A stretch of 64,000 nt of DNA from Sphingomonas mali NBRC 15500 (GCF_001598415.1 NZ_BCYX01000002.1:1-64000); one strand, 5' to 3'. Positions 17,278-26,175 are shown, numbered from the stretch's first letter. A program made the numbers and translations. The notes: a model not told the origin generated them from the letters alone.

Positions 17278-17931
17278 TCAGCTATCGCCGTCGCCGGCTT
17301 CGCCAGAAACGCCCGTCCTCGCCGCCAAATTGGCGAACCTCTGCATTCCCGGCCCCGCACAAACCGACAAGACCTGACACGGTGCCTCGCCGATTCGGAC
17401 ATAGACGTGCGCCATGCCGCTATCGAAATAGACGGAGTCGCCTTGGGCCAGCGCCAGCGGCGCATAGAGGTCCGAATGCAGCTCCATCGCGCCGGTCAGG
17501 ACGTAGAGATATTCCTCACCCGAATGGCGAATGAGCCCCCCCGCCTCCTCTACGCTGCGCGCCTTCACGTCGATGATGATCGGCACCATCATCTTGTCGA
17601 GCAAGTCGCCCGCCGGATAGAGGTGGGTGTAGCGCTCGGTAGTCGCCCCACTCCGCTCGCCCGCGCGCGAGACGCTACGGCGGCCGAGCGCGGCCGGCGG
17701 TTGTTCGGTCGGCGTGGCGCCTGCCACCAGGGTCCCGAGATCGAGGCCGAGCCCCTGCGCAAGCCTGACTAGCTTGTCGTAGGTCATCGCCATCTTGCCG
17801 TTCTCGAGTTTCGACAGGGTGGAAAATGGCATGTCGAGACGTGCGGCCAACGCCCTGAGCGTAAGCCCCTGTTCGATGCGCGCGCTCCGCAGCAAGCGCC
17901 CGGGATGATTGTTGCTCGTCGGTTTGGTCAT
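17278..17931 (-). CDS. XRE-family regulator with C-terminal cupin sensor domain
   Basis: 217 residues from ATG 17931, with GAGGGG 4 bases upstream; longer in-frame starts lack this. The helix-turn-helix is at about residues 15-70 (LRSARIEQGLTLRALAARLDMPFSTLSKLENGKMAMTYDKL, shown here only as its family landmark: TLSKLENGK). A cupin barrel follows (about 120-200) with GEEYLYVLTGAMELH and GDSVYFDSGMAHVY. Such regulators sense a small ligand in the cupin pocket. A near-perfect palindrome lies in the divergent gap before the TonB receptor. It probably controls the epimerase on its own strand and the receptor, hydrolase and transporter genes opposite. Confidence 0.87.
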   Translation of the reverse strand: MTKPTSNNHPGRLLRSARIEQGLTLRALAARLDMPFSTLSKLENGKMAMTYDKLVRLAQGLGLDLGTLVAGATPTEQPPAALGRRSVSRAGERSGATTERYTHLYPAGDLLDKMMVPIIIDVKARSVEEAGGLIRHSGEEYLYVLTGAMELHSDLYAPLALAQGDSVYFDSGMAHVYVRIGEAPCQVLSVCAGPGMQRFANLAARTGVSGEAGDGDS

Positions 17932-18012
17932 GATCCCCTCGTGCCTACACGCTAGCGCAAAGGGCGCCCCAGAGGAACCGCCGTGCGCGTTGGAGAAAAC
18001 AGTTGCCAAAAG

Positions 18013-18026
18013 TGAAACATGGTTCA
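18013..18026. promoter_or_regulatory. Near-perfect palindrome, candidate XRE-cupin operator
   Basis: TGAAACATGGTTCA differs from its reverse complement at one symmetric pair only. It sits 29 bases before the receptor ATG, which itself has AGGGG upstream, and within the gap shared with the XRE-cupin gene. Size and position suit a helix-turn-helix dimer. Confidence 0.5.
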
Positions 18027-18055
18027 TGATGCCGTGGCATTTTAGGGGATTGGAA

Positions 18056-20392
18056 ATGGCGTTCGCGGTTCGCGCAAGGACATGCTGGCTGGCTTCGACG
18101 GCGTTGGCGATCGGGGTACCGGCCGCGCATGCGCAATCAATGGACCCGACCAGCTCACCGCAGACAAGCGACAGTCGTGGCTATGATGACGACATCGTCG
18201 TGACCGCCCAGAAGCGAAGCCAGAATCTGATCGACGTTCCGCAGTCGATCACCGTCGTCTCGAGCCAGGTGCTCGAACAACGGCATGCGACCAGCTTGCT
18301 CGACTACACGTCCCTGATCCCGGGCCTCAGCATTCAGCAACAGAATGCCGGTGAGACCCGCATCATCCTGCGCGGTATCAACACCGGCGGCGCCAGCCCG
18401 ACCGTTGCGGTCTATATCGACGACACGCCTTTCGGATCGAGCACCAGCCAGACCAACGCCGCGCACCTCGCCGGAGACATCGATCCCTTCGATATCGAGC
18501 GGATCGAAGTGCTGCGCGGCCCACAGGGCACGCTTTATGGTGCGAATTCGCTGGGCGGGCTGGTCAAATACGTGACCGCGGCCCCCAAGTTCGATCGCGT
18601 TTCGGTGCGCGGCCAGGCCGGGGTCGAAACCGTCGATGGCGGCGGCGTCGGCTGGTCGGGCAACGGCGTGATCAACGTGCCGCTCACCGACACGCTCGCG
18701 ATCCGCGCGAGCGGCTTCTATCGTAACACGCCCGGCTATATCGACAGCGTCGGGATCGCCGCCAAGGACGTCAATCACTCGGCCAGCTATGGCGGACGCG
18801 TCTCCTTATTGTTCAAGCCGAGCGACAAATTCTCGATCAGGCTGACGGCGATGGCGCAGAACATCCGCGCTCGCGGGCGCGATACGATCGATGCCGATGC
18901 GGCGACGCTCGCGCCGATCACGTCAGACCCGTTTACCGGCGCGCCGGGATCGGGACTGCTCCGCTATCAGACCCTGCCGGAACGCAACGACGTCGATTAC
19001 CGGCTCTACTCGGGCACGATCGACTATGATTTCGGCTTTGCGACGCTGACGTCGGTCACCAGCTACGCCACGCTCAAGCAGCACGAGGATATCGACGTCA
19101 CCCCGCAACTGGGCGACATCAGCCCCTTTTACGGCGCGGCGGGGCCGTTCGGCACCGACGAGCCGTCGAACATCAGCCAGAAGAAGTTCGCCCAGGAGGT
19201 CCGGCTGACGTCCGCAAAATCGGACCGGATCGAATGGCAGATCGGCGGCTATTACACCCGCGAGCCGGGGCGCATCTTCCAGCTCTACCGCCCGTTCGAT
19301 CCCGCTACCGGCGCCTTGCTGCCCGAGGCCGGGACCATCCCCCAGGACCTGCTCGGACCAGGAGTGCCCGCAGCCCCCTTCCCCTTCGCGCACTTCCTGA
19401 CCGCCGAGCTCGACTCGACGTACAAGGAATATGCCGGGTTCGGGAGCGTGACCTGGCATATCACGCCGGCCTTCGACATCACCGGGGGCGTTCGTTACAG
19501 CCACAACGAACAGCGGACGACACAAAGCCTGCAGGGCGGGTTCGTCACGGTGCAGGGCGCCGACGGTACATTGCTCGGAAAATCATCGGAAGGCGTGTGG
19601 ACCTGGTCGGTATCGCCGCGGTACGAGATCAATAAGCGGGTCGCGATCTATGCCCGCGTCGCCAAGGGTTATCGGCCGGGCGGCCCCAACGTCGTCCCGC
19701 CGGGCGCACCCGCCGACTATCCCGCGCAATTCAGGGCCGATACGCTGATCAGTTACGAGGCGGGCGTGCGCGCCGAGACGCCCGACCGGACGTTCGGGAT
19801 CGATGCTTCCATTTACTATCTCGACTGGAAGAACACCCAGATCACCACGACGTTCGATACCTCGATCGGTCCGGTCACCGCGGACGGCAATGGCGAAGGC
19901 GCCAAAAGCTATGGCGGCGAAGTGACCGCCACGCTCCGACCGACGCGCGGCTTCATCGTCGTTGGATCGGTCGCCTACAATGATACCGCGCTCAAGGGGA
20001 ACATCCTGGTCGGCGGTTCCGATGGCGACCAGCTCCCCTACGCGCCGCGATGGACCGCCAATCTTTCGGCCGACTATGACTGGGCCCTCAGCGGCAAGGT
20101 GAAGGCCTTTGTCGGCGGGTCGATCATGGCGATCAGCGATCGCCCCGCAGATTTCGACGCGGCCTATCAGGCGACGTTCGGTCACCGTCTCATCCTCGAC
20201 GGCTATGCAAGCGTCGATCTGCGCGCGGGCATCGACATGAAGCCGTTTTCGGTGAGTATCTATGCCAAGAACCTCACCAATTCGGGGGGACAGACCTATG
20301 CTGGCCCCTATGGTGGACGATATGCCGGACTGATCGACATCGCCACGATCCGCCCGCGCACGATCGGCCTTACAGCGGGATTCGAATTCTGA
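18056..20392 (+). CDS. TonB-dependent outer-membrane receptor (peptide locus)
   Basis: 778 residues from ATG 18056, with AGGGGAT upstream; this start gives a signal peptide ending GVPAAHAQS. Plug features: DDIVVTAQKRSQNLIDVPQS, LIPGLSIQQQNAGETRIILRG, VAVYIDDTPFG, IEVLRGPQGTLYGANSLGG. The barrel ends with RPRTIGLTAGFEF. The stop codon overlaps the start of the serine hydrolase gene (TGATG), so the two are translationally coupled. The hydrolase, POT transporter and dipeptide epimerase around it suggest the ligand is a peptide. The ligand is not provable from sequence. Confidence 0.92.
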   Translation: MAFAVRARTCWLASTALAIGVPAAHAQSMDPTSSPQTSDSRGYDDDIVVTAQKRSQNLIDVPQSITVVSSQVLEQRHATSLLDYTSLIPGLSIQQQNAGETRIILRGINTGGASPTVAVYIDDTPFGSSTSQTNAAHLAGDIDPFDIERIEVLRGPQGTLYGANSLGGLVKYVTAAPKFDRVSVRGQAGVETVDGGGVGWSGNGVINVPLTDTLAIRASGFYRNTPGYIDSVGIAAKDVNHSASYGGRVSLLFKPSDKFSIRLTAMAQNIRARGRDTIDADAATLAPITSDPFTGAPGSGLLRYQTLPERNDVDYRLYSGTIDYDFGFATLTSVTSYATLKQHEDIDVTPQLGDISPFYGAAGPFGTDEPSNISQKKFAQEVRLTSAKSDRIEWQIGGYYTREPGRIFQLYRPFDPATGALLPEAGTIPQDLLGPGVPAAPFPFAHFLTAELDSTYKEYAGFGSVTWHITPAFDITGGVRYSHNEQRTTQSLQGGFVTVQGADGTLLGKSSEGVWTWSVSPRYEINKRVAIYARVAKGYRPGGPNVVPPGAPADYPAQFRADTLISYEAGVRAETPDRTFGIDASIYYLDWKNTQITTTFDTSIGPVTADGNGEGAKSYGGEVTATLRPTRGFIVVGSVAYNDTALKGNILVGGSDGDQLPYAPRWTANLSADYDWALSGKVKAFVGGSIMAISDRPADFDAAYQATFGHRLILDGYASVDLRAGIDMKPFSVSIYAKNLTNSGGQTYAGPYGGRYAGLIDIATIRPRTIGLTAGFEF

Positions 20393-22404
20393 TGCCCACC
20401 GGATTCTTCAGCACCGCCACGCGCCTGCTTCGGCTCGCGCTGCCCTCGCTCCTGCTCGTGACATTGCCGGTCACCGCACAAGGGCCAAAACCGAATACCG
20501 GCGGTCCGCTAGCTCCGCCCCAGGATCGATCGGGCCAAGCGGCGTCCATACCGAGCGATGACGCGACCCCGACCCTGACCAAGACCGATGTCGATAGCTG
20601 GCTTGACGGTCTGATACCCTACGGCCTCGACGCCGGCGACATCGCGGGCGCGGTCGTCGTCGTGGTCAAGGACGGGAAGGTCCTCACGCAACGCGGCTTC
20701 GGCTATTCCGATATGAAGACGAGGGCACGGGTCGACCCCGACAATACGTTGTTCCGCCCGGGCTCGATCTCAAAACTCTTCACCTGGACCGCGGTCATGC
20801 AACAGGTCCAGGCCGGCAAGCTCGATCTCGACCGCGACGTCAACGACTATCTCGATTTCAAGATTCCGCCAGCCTACGGCAAGCCCGTCACGCTGCGCAA
20901 TCTGATGACCCATACCGCCGGGTTCGAGGAAACCGCGAAATATCTGATCTCGACCGATCCGACGCACGTGACGCCGCTCGACGCGGCGCTCAAGCGCGCG
21001 GTTCCCGCCCGGATCTATGCTCCCGGCAGCATGCCCGCTTATTCGAATTACGGCGCGTCGCTGGCGGGTTATATCGTCCAGCGGGTTTCGGGTGAGCCGT
21101 TCGCCGCCTATGTGCAGCGGCATATCTTCGCGCCGCTCGGCATGGCGCATTCGAGTTTCGCCCAGCCCTTGCCGGCGAACCTGAAGCCGTTGCTCGCCAA
21201 GGGCTATGCCAACGCGTCCGGCGACCCGCAGGATTATGAGATCATTCCGATGTCGCCAGCGGGCGCTCTCTCGTCGAGCGGCGCAGACATGGCGAAGTTC
21301 ATGATCGCGCACCTTTCGGCCGACAACCCGTTGCTCGACCGCAAGACGGCGGCGTTGATGTACGCGACCGCCAATACGCCGATCCCCGGTTTGCCGGGCA
21401 TGGCGCTCGGTTTCTACCATGAGGACCGCAACGGCCTGACCATCATCGGCCATGGCGGCGATACCGACTGGTTCCACTCGGATCTCCACCTCTATCTCGA
21501 CAAAGGCGTCGGCCTCTATCTGTCGTTCAACAGCGCGGGCAAGGATGCCGCGGCGCATGTCCTGCGCGAGCGCGTGTTCGACAGCTTCACCGACCGTTAT
21601 TTTCCGTCGACGGCCGCGGCACTTCCCACGCTGGCGACCGCCGCCGATCACGGGCGCCTGATGGTCGGCAATTATGTCAGCAGCCGCGGTTCGGTAACCA
21701 ATTGGCTGCGGATCGCCAACCTGATCGGCCAGCCGACCGTGGCGTTGAACGACGACAACACGATCACTGTCTCTGCCTTGACCAATGCGGCGGGCCTGCC
21801 GAAACGCTGGCGCGAAGTGGCGCCATGGCAATGGCAGGAAGTAGGCGGCGAGGATCGGCTCGGCGCCGTCGTGAAGGACGGCAAGGTAATGGCGTTCGCG
21901 CCGCGCGGATATGCGCCGATCTTCCTGTTCGTGCCAGCATCGACGGGCATGAACTGGGGCTGGATCATGCCGGTCCTGCTGGCGGCCCTGGCGGTCATGC
22001 TGGTGACGGCGCTAGGCTGGCCGATCGTCGCGCTCGTGCGTCGTCGTTACAAGTACAGCTCCGGCATCACGGGGCGCCCGCTGATGCTCCATCGCGCGAC
22101 GCGGGCGACCGCCTGGATCATGCTGATCGTGGCGGCAGGCTGGATGGGCATGATCGCAGCGCTGAGCAGCGATGTCGGCAATTTCGACGGCCGGCTCGAT
22201 GGCTGGATGCGGCTGCTTCAATTCCTGTCACTCCTCGGGATCATCGGAACCGCGCTGGCCTTCTGGAATGCCTGGGTGATCGCGCGGAACCCCGGCAAGC
22301 GGCGCCTCGCCACCCTCTGGGCGATCATCATCGCCTTGTCGGCGCTGTTCCTGGTCTGGCTGATGATCGATATGCGAACGCTGACGCTCAGTCTGAACTT
22401 CTAG
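20392..22404 (+). CDS. Class C beta-lactamase-family serine hydrolase with C-terminal membrane domain
   Basis: 670 residues. A signal peptide (MPTGFFSTATRLLRLALPSL) leads to a periplasmic hydrolase domain (about 60-400). Catalytic motifs: SxxK at Ser125/Lys128 (GSISKLF), YxN at Tyr217 (YSNYG), and HGG at His354 (IIGHGGDTD). A middle beta-rich domain follows, then four hydrophobic segments from about residue 520 to the end (WIMPVLLAALAVMLVTALGW, WIMLIVAAGWMGMIAAL and two more). The enzyme is thus tethered on the periplasmic face of the inner membrane. Family members include D-aminopeptidases, esterases and DD-peptidases. Its coupling to the receptor and a peptide transporter favours peptidase or esterase action on imported material. 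Confidence 0.88.
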   Translation: MPTGFFSTATRLLRLALPSLLLVTLPVTAQGPKPNTGGPLAPPQDRSGQAASIPSDDATPTLTKTDVDSWLDGLIPYGLDAGDIAGAVVVVVKDGKVLTQRGFGYSDMKTRARVDPDNTLFRPGSISKLFTWTAVMQQVQAGKLDLDRDVNDYLDFKIPPAYGKPVTLRNLMTHTAGFEETAKYLISTDPTHVTPLDAALKRAVPARIYAPGSMPAYSNYGASLAGYIVQRVSGEPFAAYVQRHIFAPLGMAHSSFAQPLPANLKPLLAKGYANASGDPQDYEIIPMSPAGALSSSGADMAKFMIAHLSADNPLLDRKTAALMYATANTPIPGLPGMALGFYHEDRNGLTIIGHGGDTDWFHSDLHLYLDKGVGLYLSFNSAGKDAAAHVLRERVFDSFTDRYFPSTAAALPTLATAADHGRLMVGNYVSSRGSVTNWLRIANLIGQPTVALNDDNTITVSALTNAAGLPKRWREVAPWQWQEVGGEDRLGAVVKDGKVMAFAPRGYAPIFLFVPASTGMNWGWIMPVLLAALAVMLVTALGWPIVALVRRRYKYSSGITGRPLMLHRATRATAWIMLIVAAGWMGMIAALSSDVGNFDGRLDGWMRLLQFLSLLGIIGTALAFWNAWVIARNPGKRRLATLWAIIIALSALFLVWLMIDMRTLTLSLNF

Positions 22405-22466
22405 GATGTCGCGCATCTGCAGTGGCGCGGCGTTGGGCAGGCGTGGTTCGGGAAGCGAGGTTTTCC

Positions 22467-23765
22467 GTGGCCGATAACGTGGCATCGGTGCGGCCGAGGA
22501 CGCTCTTCGGCCATCCGCCCGGGCTGACCGTGCTGTTCATGACCCAGATGTGGGCCGAGTTTTCCTATTTCGGCCTGCAGGCCCTGCTCGTCTATTACAT
22601 GACGCAGCATCTCGGTTTCGGGCAGGCGAAGTCGTCGCTGATCTACGGCGCCTATGGGGCGGCGGCGTTCTTCAGCCCGTTCTTCGGCGGAATCGTCGCC
22701 GATCGCTGGCTGGGACGAACGCGCAGTGTCGTCATCGGCGGAGCGCTGATGATGTGCGGCCATTTCGCGATGGCGTTCGAGGCCTTGCTGTTCCCGGCAC
22801 TGGCGCTGGTCGCGCTCGGCAACGGCCTGTTCATGCCACCGCTCGCCGTCCAGGTCGGCGGGCTGTATGCGGACGATGATCCGCGGCAGGCGCAGGCGTT
22901 CAGCGCTTATTATATGGGCATCAATCTCGGCGGCTTGCTCGCGCCTCTGGTGTGCGGGACGCTCGGCGAACTCTATGGCTGGCATTGGGGTTTTGCCGCG
23001 GCAGGGATCGGCATGCTGGCCGGCCTCATTATCTATCTTCGCTTCAGACACCTGTTGCCCGACGATCCGCCCAGTCGCTCGCAAACGCTTCCTGGTGCCC
23101 GTGCCAATCTGACCTCGAGCGATTGGCGCAACCTCCGCTTGCTCGTTGCGATCATCGCCGTCGTGGTGCTGTTCCGCATCGGCTATGAGCAGAGCGGCAA
23201 CGTGATCGCACTCTGGGTCGAACACCAGACCGACCGCAGCCTCGACATGTTCGGCGCACACCTGGTCATCCCCGCGACCTGGTTCCAGTCGATCAATCCG
23301 CTGCTGATCATCGTGCTGACGCCCTTTCTGATCCGCCACTGGGCGCAGCACGCGAAACGCCATGGCCCGGCGAATCTGCTCGCCCGGATGAGCCTGGGGT
23401 GCACAATCGCGGCGCTATCGATGGGCGTGATGGTCGTCGCGGCCGCGATCAACGCACAAACCGGTCACCCCGTCGGCGCGATCTGGGTGACGGCCTATTT
23501 CGTTCTGCTGACGATCGGCGAGCTCCTGGTCATCCCCGTCGGCCTCACCCTGGTGGGCGCGCTTTCGCCCGTGCAGGTCGCGGCGATGGCGATGGGCGCC
23601 TGGTACATCGCCAAGTTTCTCGGCAGCCTTCTCGCCGGCTGGATGGGCGCCTATTGGGGAGTCATTCCCGCCACCTGGTTTTTTGGCCTGGGCGGGTTTT
23701 CGGTGTTGGTCGCCGCACTGTTTCTGCTGGTGCTCAGCCGAAAGGTCCCGATGCGTATCGGTTAA
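22467..23765 (+). CDS. POT-family proton-dependent oligopeptide transporter (MFS)
   Basis: 432 residues from a GTG start at 22467 (VADNVASVRPRTLFGHPPG); no start with a stronger ribosome site is seen. Twelve or so membrane segments are spread over the protein. POT-family marks: FMTQMWAEFSYFGLQALLVYYM (first helix with the ExxxxY-like area), GGIVADRWLGRTRSVVIGG, AFSAYYMGINLGGLLAPL (the PTR2 signature region), and the late WYIAKFLGSLLAGWMG. It imports di- and tripeptides with protons across the inner membrane. It is 62 bases after the serine hydrolase, probably in the same operon. Confidence 0.87.
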   Translation: MADNVASVRPRTLFGHPPGLTVLFMTQMWAEFSYFGLQALLVYYMTQHLGFGQAKSSLIYGAYGAAAFFSPFFGGIVADRWLGRTRSVVIGGALMMCGHFAMAFEALLFPALALVALGNGLFMPPLAVQVGGLYADDDPRQAQAFSAYYMGINLGGLLAPLVCGTLGELYGWHWGFAAAGIGMLAGLIIYLRFRHLLPDDPPSRSQTLPGARANLTSSDWRNLRLLVAIIAVVVLFRIGYEQSGNVIALWVEHQTDRSLDMFGAHLVIPATWFQSINPLLIIVLTPFLIRHWAQHAKRHGPANLLARMSLGCTIAALSMGVMVVAAAINAQTGHPVGAIWVTAYFVLLTIGELLVIPVGLTLVGALSPVQVAAMAMGAWYIAKFLGSLLAGWMGAYWGVIPATWFFGLGGFSVLVAALFLLVLSRKVPMRIG

Positions 23766-24213
23766 TGTGAGCCTCAAGCGGAAAAGGCTGCTGGCGATGC
23801 GGTGCGGGTGACAGGACCGGCCGGCCCGAGGCGCCGCGTGCCGCAAGCGTCTCCGCGTCCGCGCGCGCTATCTCATCGGCCCAGTTCTCGAGCATGCCTC
23901 TTCCGCCGCTTCGACAGCATCCACCGCGCAGGGATCGATCCCTGCCGCAAGCAGGGGCCTTGGCCACGCGGCGCTTCTCGCGCGCGGCGGCAAGGGAAAT
24001 GCCTGGATATTTGCCGAAGCTGAGCAGCTTTTCCTTGCCGTCGAATCGATATTTGAGGCGCCAGAACTTCGATCCACTGGGCTGGACGGCGCCGATCGCA
24101 ATCGCACCACGGAAATATTGGAATTTTAGGAAGAAGAATACATCGTCGGATGAAATGGGACGATTCCGGACAAGGGACGATGTGGGTCCCTTGGTAGCGG
24201 AGGAGGGATTCAC
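23734..24213 (-). pseudogene. P4-type integrase remnant (N-terminal DUF4102 segment, internally deleted)
   Basis: The minus strand encodes QPSGSKFWRLKYRFDGKEKL and then SFGKYPGISLAAAREKRR, the arm-binding N-terminus of P4-type tyrosine recombinases. The family's next motif, LLAAGIDP, continues in a different frame (near 23935), so there is a frameshift. The normal start is lost: the residues before QPSG do not match the family. The catalytic core of about 300 residues is missing. A C-terminal-looking MLENWADEIARADAE near 23890 may be the other end after a deletion. The gene is therefore dead, and it lies next to the tRNA-like repeat. Confidence 0.75.
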
Positions 24214-24215
24214 GC
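24193..24215. repeat. tRNA-3'-end-like attachment repeat, right copy
   Basis: A 23-base segment starting GGTAGCGGAGGAGG and differing from the copy at 5935-5957 at two positions. On the minus strand it reads like AATCCCTC (T-stem) followed by CTCCGCT, A and CCA, the end of a tRNA. No complete tRNA is present. It overlaps the start of the integrase remnant, the expected site for an att half. Confidence 0.62.
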
Positions 24216-24274
24216 ACCAACACTAAGCGTATGTATTATTTAGATATTTGTCGCCAGAAGGACAAATCAGGCCG

Positions 24275-24304
24275 AAAAATACCCCCAAAAATACCCCCAA
24301 AAAT
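24275..24304. repeat. Tandem repeat upstream of integrase remnant
   Basis: Two exact 12-base units AAAAATACCCCC at 24275-24286 and 24287-24298 followed by AAAAAT. They lie about 60 bases outside the att-like repeat. Direct repeats of this size beside an integrase can be arm-type binding sites, which is an inference here. The rest of 24216-24488 is relatively AT-rich and holds no gene that I can recognise. Confidence 0.5.
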
Positions 24305-24488
24305 GTGCGTATGCGACGAGACGTTTTGGAAGTCGGACTAACCGCGTTCTCGTCAATTTTCGCGCTATGATGTGATCCAAATGCAGGAAAGATCGGCACA
24401 AAAGTCCGATCTCATGGGCTCGAGACGGCCCCGAATTTGCCAAGCGCGGATCAGACAGCCGATGGAACCGGCGCTGAAATCTTCGCCT

Positions 24489-24722
24489 TCATGCCTTGCG
24501 ACGAGGGACCTTGCGGTTTGCCAGGACCAGCGCGCGCAAGCTAGCAACCAGTACGACAGTCGAGCGCCCCACTTTTGCCGCCTCAACATCGCCGGTCGCG
24601 ATCAGCTGATAAATCCTCGAGCGGCTGAGGCCGGTCATTCGGACGGCATCGGGAATGCGGACGCTGATCGGCTCGATCGTCGCGCGAGCAGCCTCCGGGG
24701 TCGGTCGACCAATCTCCGTCAT
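24489..24722 (-). CDS. AlpA-family helix-turn-helix regulator/excisionase-like protein
   Basis: 77 residues. The MerR-like helix-turn-helix is seen as ISVRIPDAVRMTGLSRSRIYQ followed by LIATGDVEAAKVGRSTVVLV, the pattern of AlpA/excisionase proteins that bind element ends and help excision or switch integrase genes. The start ATG overlaps the stop of the DUF2274 gene by 4 bases, so it is the last gene of the conjugation operon. Its closeness to the integrase remnant suits a role as directionality factor for the original element. Confidence 0.8.
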   Translation of the reverse strand: MTEIGRPTPEAARATIEPISVRIPDAVRMTGLSRSRIYQLIATGDVEAAKVGRSTVVLVASLRALVLANRKVPRRKA

Positions 24723-24946
24723 CGAGCCGCCCTCCCCCTCGCCCGGGTCTGCGCGAAGGCGCGGTCACTCTCCAGAAACGCTGACAGCATCGAGGGGATG
24801 AGGTCAGCGATCGCTTCCTCGCGGCCGTAAGCCTCCTTGTAGAGGGCGGCATAGTCCTGAAGGTCGGCATGAAGTTGCGGCGTTACCTGGATGCCGAGCT
24901 TGACGGGCGTACGGTCCGGGATGCGAGGAAGTCTCAGGTTCACCAT
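24719..24946 (-). CDS. DUF2274 protein of the trb operon
   Basis: 75 residues beginning MVNLRLPRIPDRTPVKLGI, with the family pattern of a short beta start then an alpha-helical body (LHADLQDYAALYKEAYG, LIPSMLSAFLESDRAFAQ). Members sit directly after trbI in many proteobacterial integrative elements; function unknown, with a ribbon-helix-helix-like look. Start overlaps the trbI stop and stop overlaps the alpA start, so all three are coupled. Confidence 0.8.
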   Translation of the reverse strand: MVNLRLPRIPDRTPVKLGIQVTPQLHADLQDYAALYKEAYGREEAIADLIPSMLSAFLESDRAFAQTRARGRAAR

Positions 24947-26175
24947 CACCGCGCCTCCGGCCAGGGCTTGAGCACGAGGTCTCGATGCACGACCAGTCTG
25001 ACGGAGGCGCCAGGCCGCACCGTGATGGTCGGCTGCACCTGGAGAACACGCGAGGTCAACTGATCTCCTGCCCGCGAGACGCTCTGCTGCGTCGACTCCC
25101 GCAACGCCTGAACGAGGTCGCTTTCGCCACTGAATTGCAATTCGGCGCCGACCCCGAGCAGCGTCGACAGCACGACGCCCTTCAGCAGCGACCATGTGTG
25201 GAAGTCGACCTCATCGGCCAGCCCGGCATAGCCCGACGGATCGGCGGCCGGCACATTGTCGATGCGCAACGAGCTGCCATCCGGAAACACGATGCGCTGC
25301 CAAATGACCAAGGCCCGGCGCTGCCCGAACGCGACCACGCTGTCGTAGGAACCGATCAGCCGCGCGCCCTGCGGAATGAGCAGGATACGCCCGGTCGCGC
25401 TGTCGAAAACCCGCTCGGTGACCTGGGCGGTGACAAGCCCCGGCAGGTCCGACCGTAGCCCGGTGATCAGGCTGGCCGCGATCACGCTTCCCGCCGACAG
25501 GGTGAACGGCGACGGCGCGGACGCGACCGTATGAGGATTAGTGTCGGCGCCTCGATCGGTCGCGCGCACGTAATCGGCCTTGCGCCGCTGGCCGTTGGGA
25601 TCGCGGTCGAGGTCGATCGCCGTCTTGCCGCCGGCGTCGTCTCCGTCGCTTGGCGTGACGACCGCCGGTTGAGTGGGAGTCGCCAACGGTACCGCGCCGC
25701 GGTTGCTGGTTTGGACCAGCAGTCCGGACTCGCGCCCGGCCTTCTGCTCGTCCTGACGCCGCTGCCGTGCATCGTCAGCGCGCCGCGGGTCGGCCACTGC
25801 CGCCGGTTGCGGCATCTCGGCCAACTGGCGCTGGCGGTCGAGGATCGGGCGCCCGAGATCTCCGGGGAGCGGCGGCCCGAGATTGGGCACGCTTCCATAC
25901 CCGCTCGGCAACGCGCTCAGCGTATCACTGGGCGGCTTCGCGGCGATCGACTGATCATCGGTGCTGGTCGCGAGGTGGATCGCGCGCGGCTCGAACGCGA
26001 ACCACGCGGTTCCCACGACGCTGGTCGCGGCGATCGCGACCAGCGACACGATGACGCCGCGCTTGAACCGCATCGCGCGCGCGGGTCGCGCGCGCAGCGC
26101 CAACGTCTCCGGGTCGACCTTGGGCTGTACCGGGTAGTCGGTCTCGGCGGAGTCCTGCTCTTCGGCTTCGCTCAT
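24946..26175 (-). CDS. trbI: Conjugal transfer protein TrbI (VirB10-like)
   Basis: 409 residues starting at MSEAEEQDSAETDYPVQPKVD. A cytoplasmic N-tail is followed by one membrane segment (GVIVSLVAIAATSVVGTAWFAF, about 39-60), a proline- and glutamine-rich periplasmic linker and a VirB10 C-terminal domain with LSAGSVIAASLITGLRSDLPG, ILLIPQGARLIGSYDS, GYAGLADEVDFHTW. It bridges inner and outer membrane in the mating channel. The start overlaps trbG by 4 bases and the stop overlaps DUF2274. Intact for its family. Confidence 0.92.
   Translation of the reverse strand: MSEAEEQDSAETDYPVQPKVDPETLALRARPARAMRFKRGVIVSLVAIAATSVVGTAWFAFEPRAIHLATSTDDQSIAAKPPSDTLSALPSGYGSVPNLGPPLPGDLGRPILDRQRQLAEMPQPAAVADPRRADDARQRRQDEQKAGRESGLLVQTSNRGAVPLATPTQPAVVTPSDGDDAGGKTAIDLDRDPNGQRRKADYVRATDRGADTNPHTVASAPSPFTLSAGSVIAASLITGLRSDLPGLVTAQVTERVFDSATGRILLIPQGARLIGSYDSVVAFGQRRALVIWQRIVFPDGSSLRIDNVPAADPSGYAGLADEVDFHTWSLLKGVVLSTLLGVGAELQFSGESDLVQALRESTQQSVSRAGDQLTSRVLQVQPTITVRPGASVRLVVHRDLVLKPWPEAR

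Noticed and set aside
24275..24304. CRISPR array or iteron origin
   Set aside because: Only two and a half short units without spacers and no Cas or Rep gene nearby.
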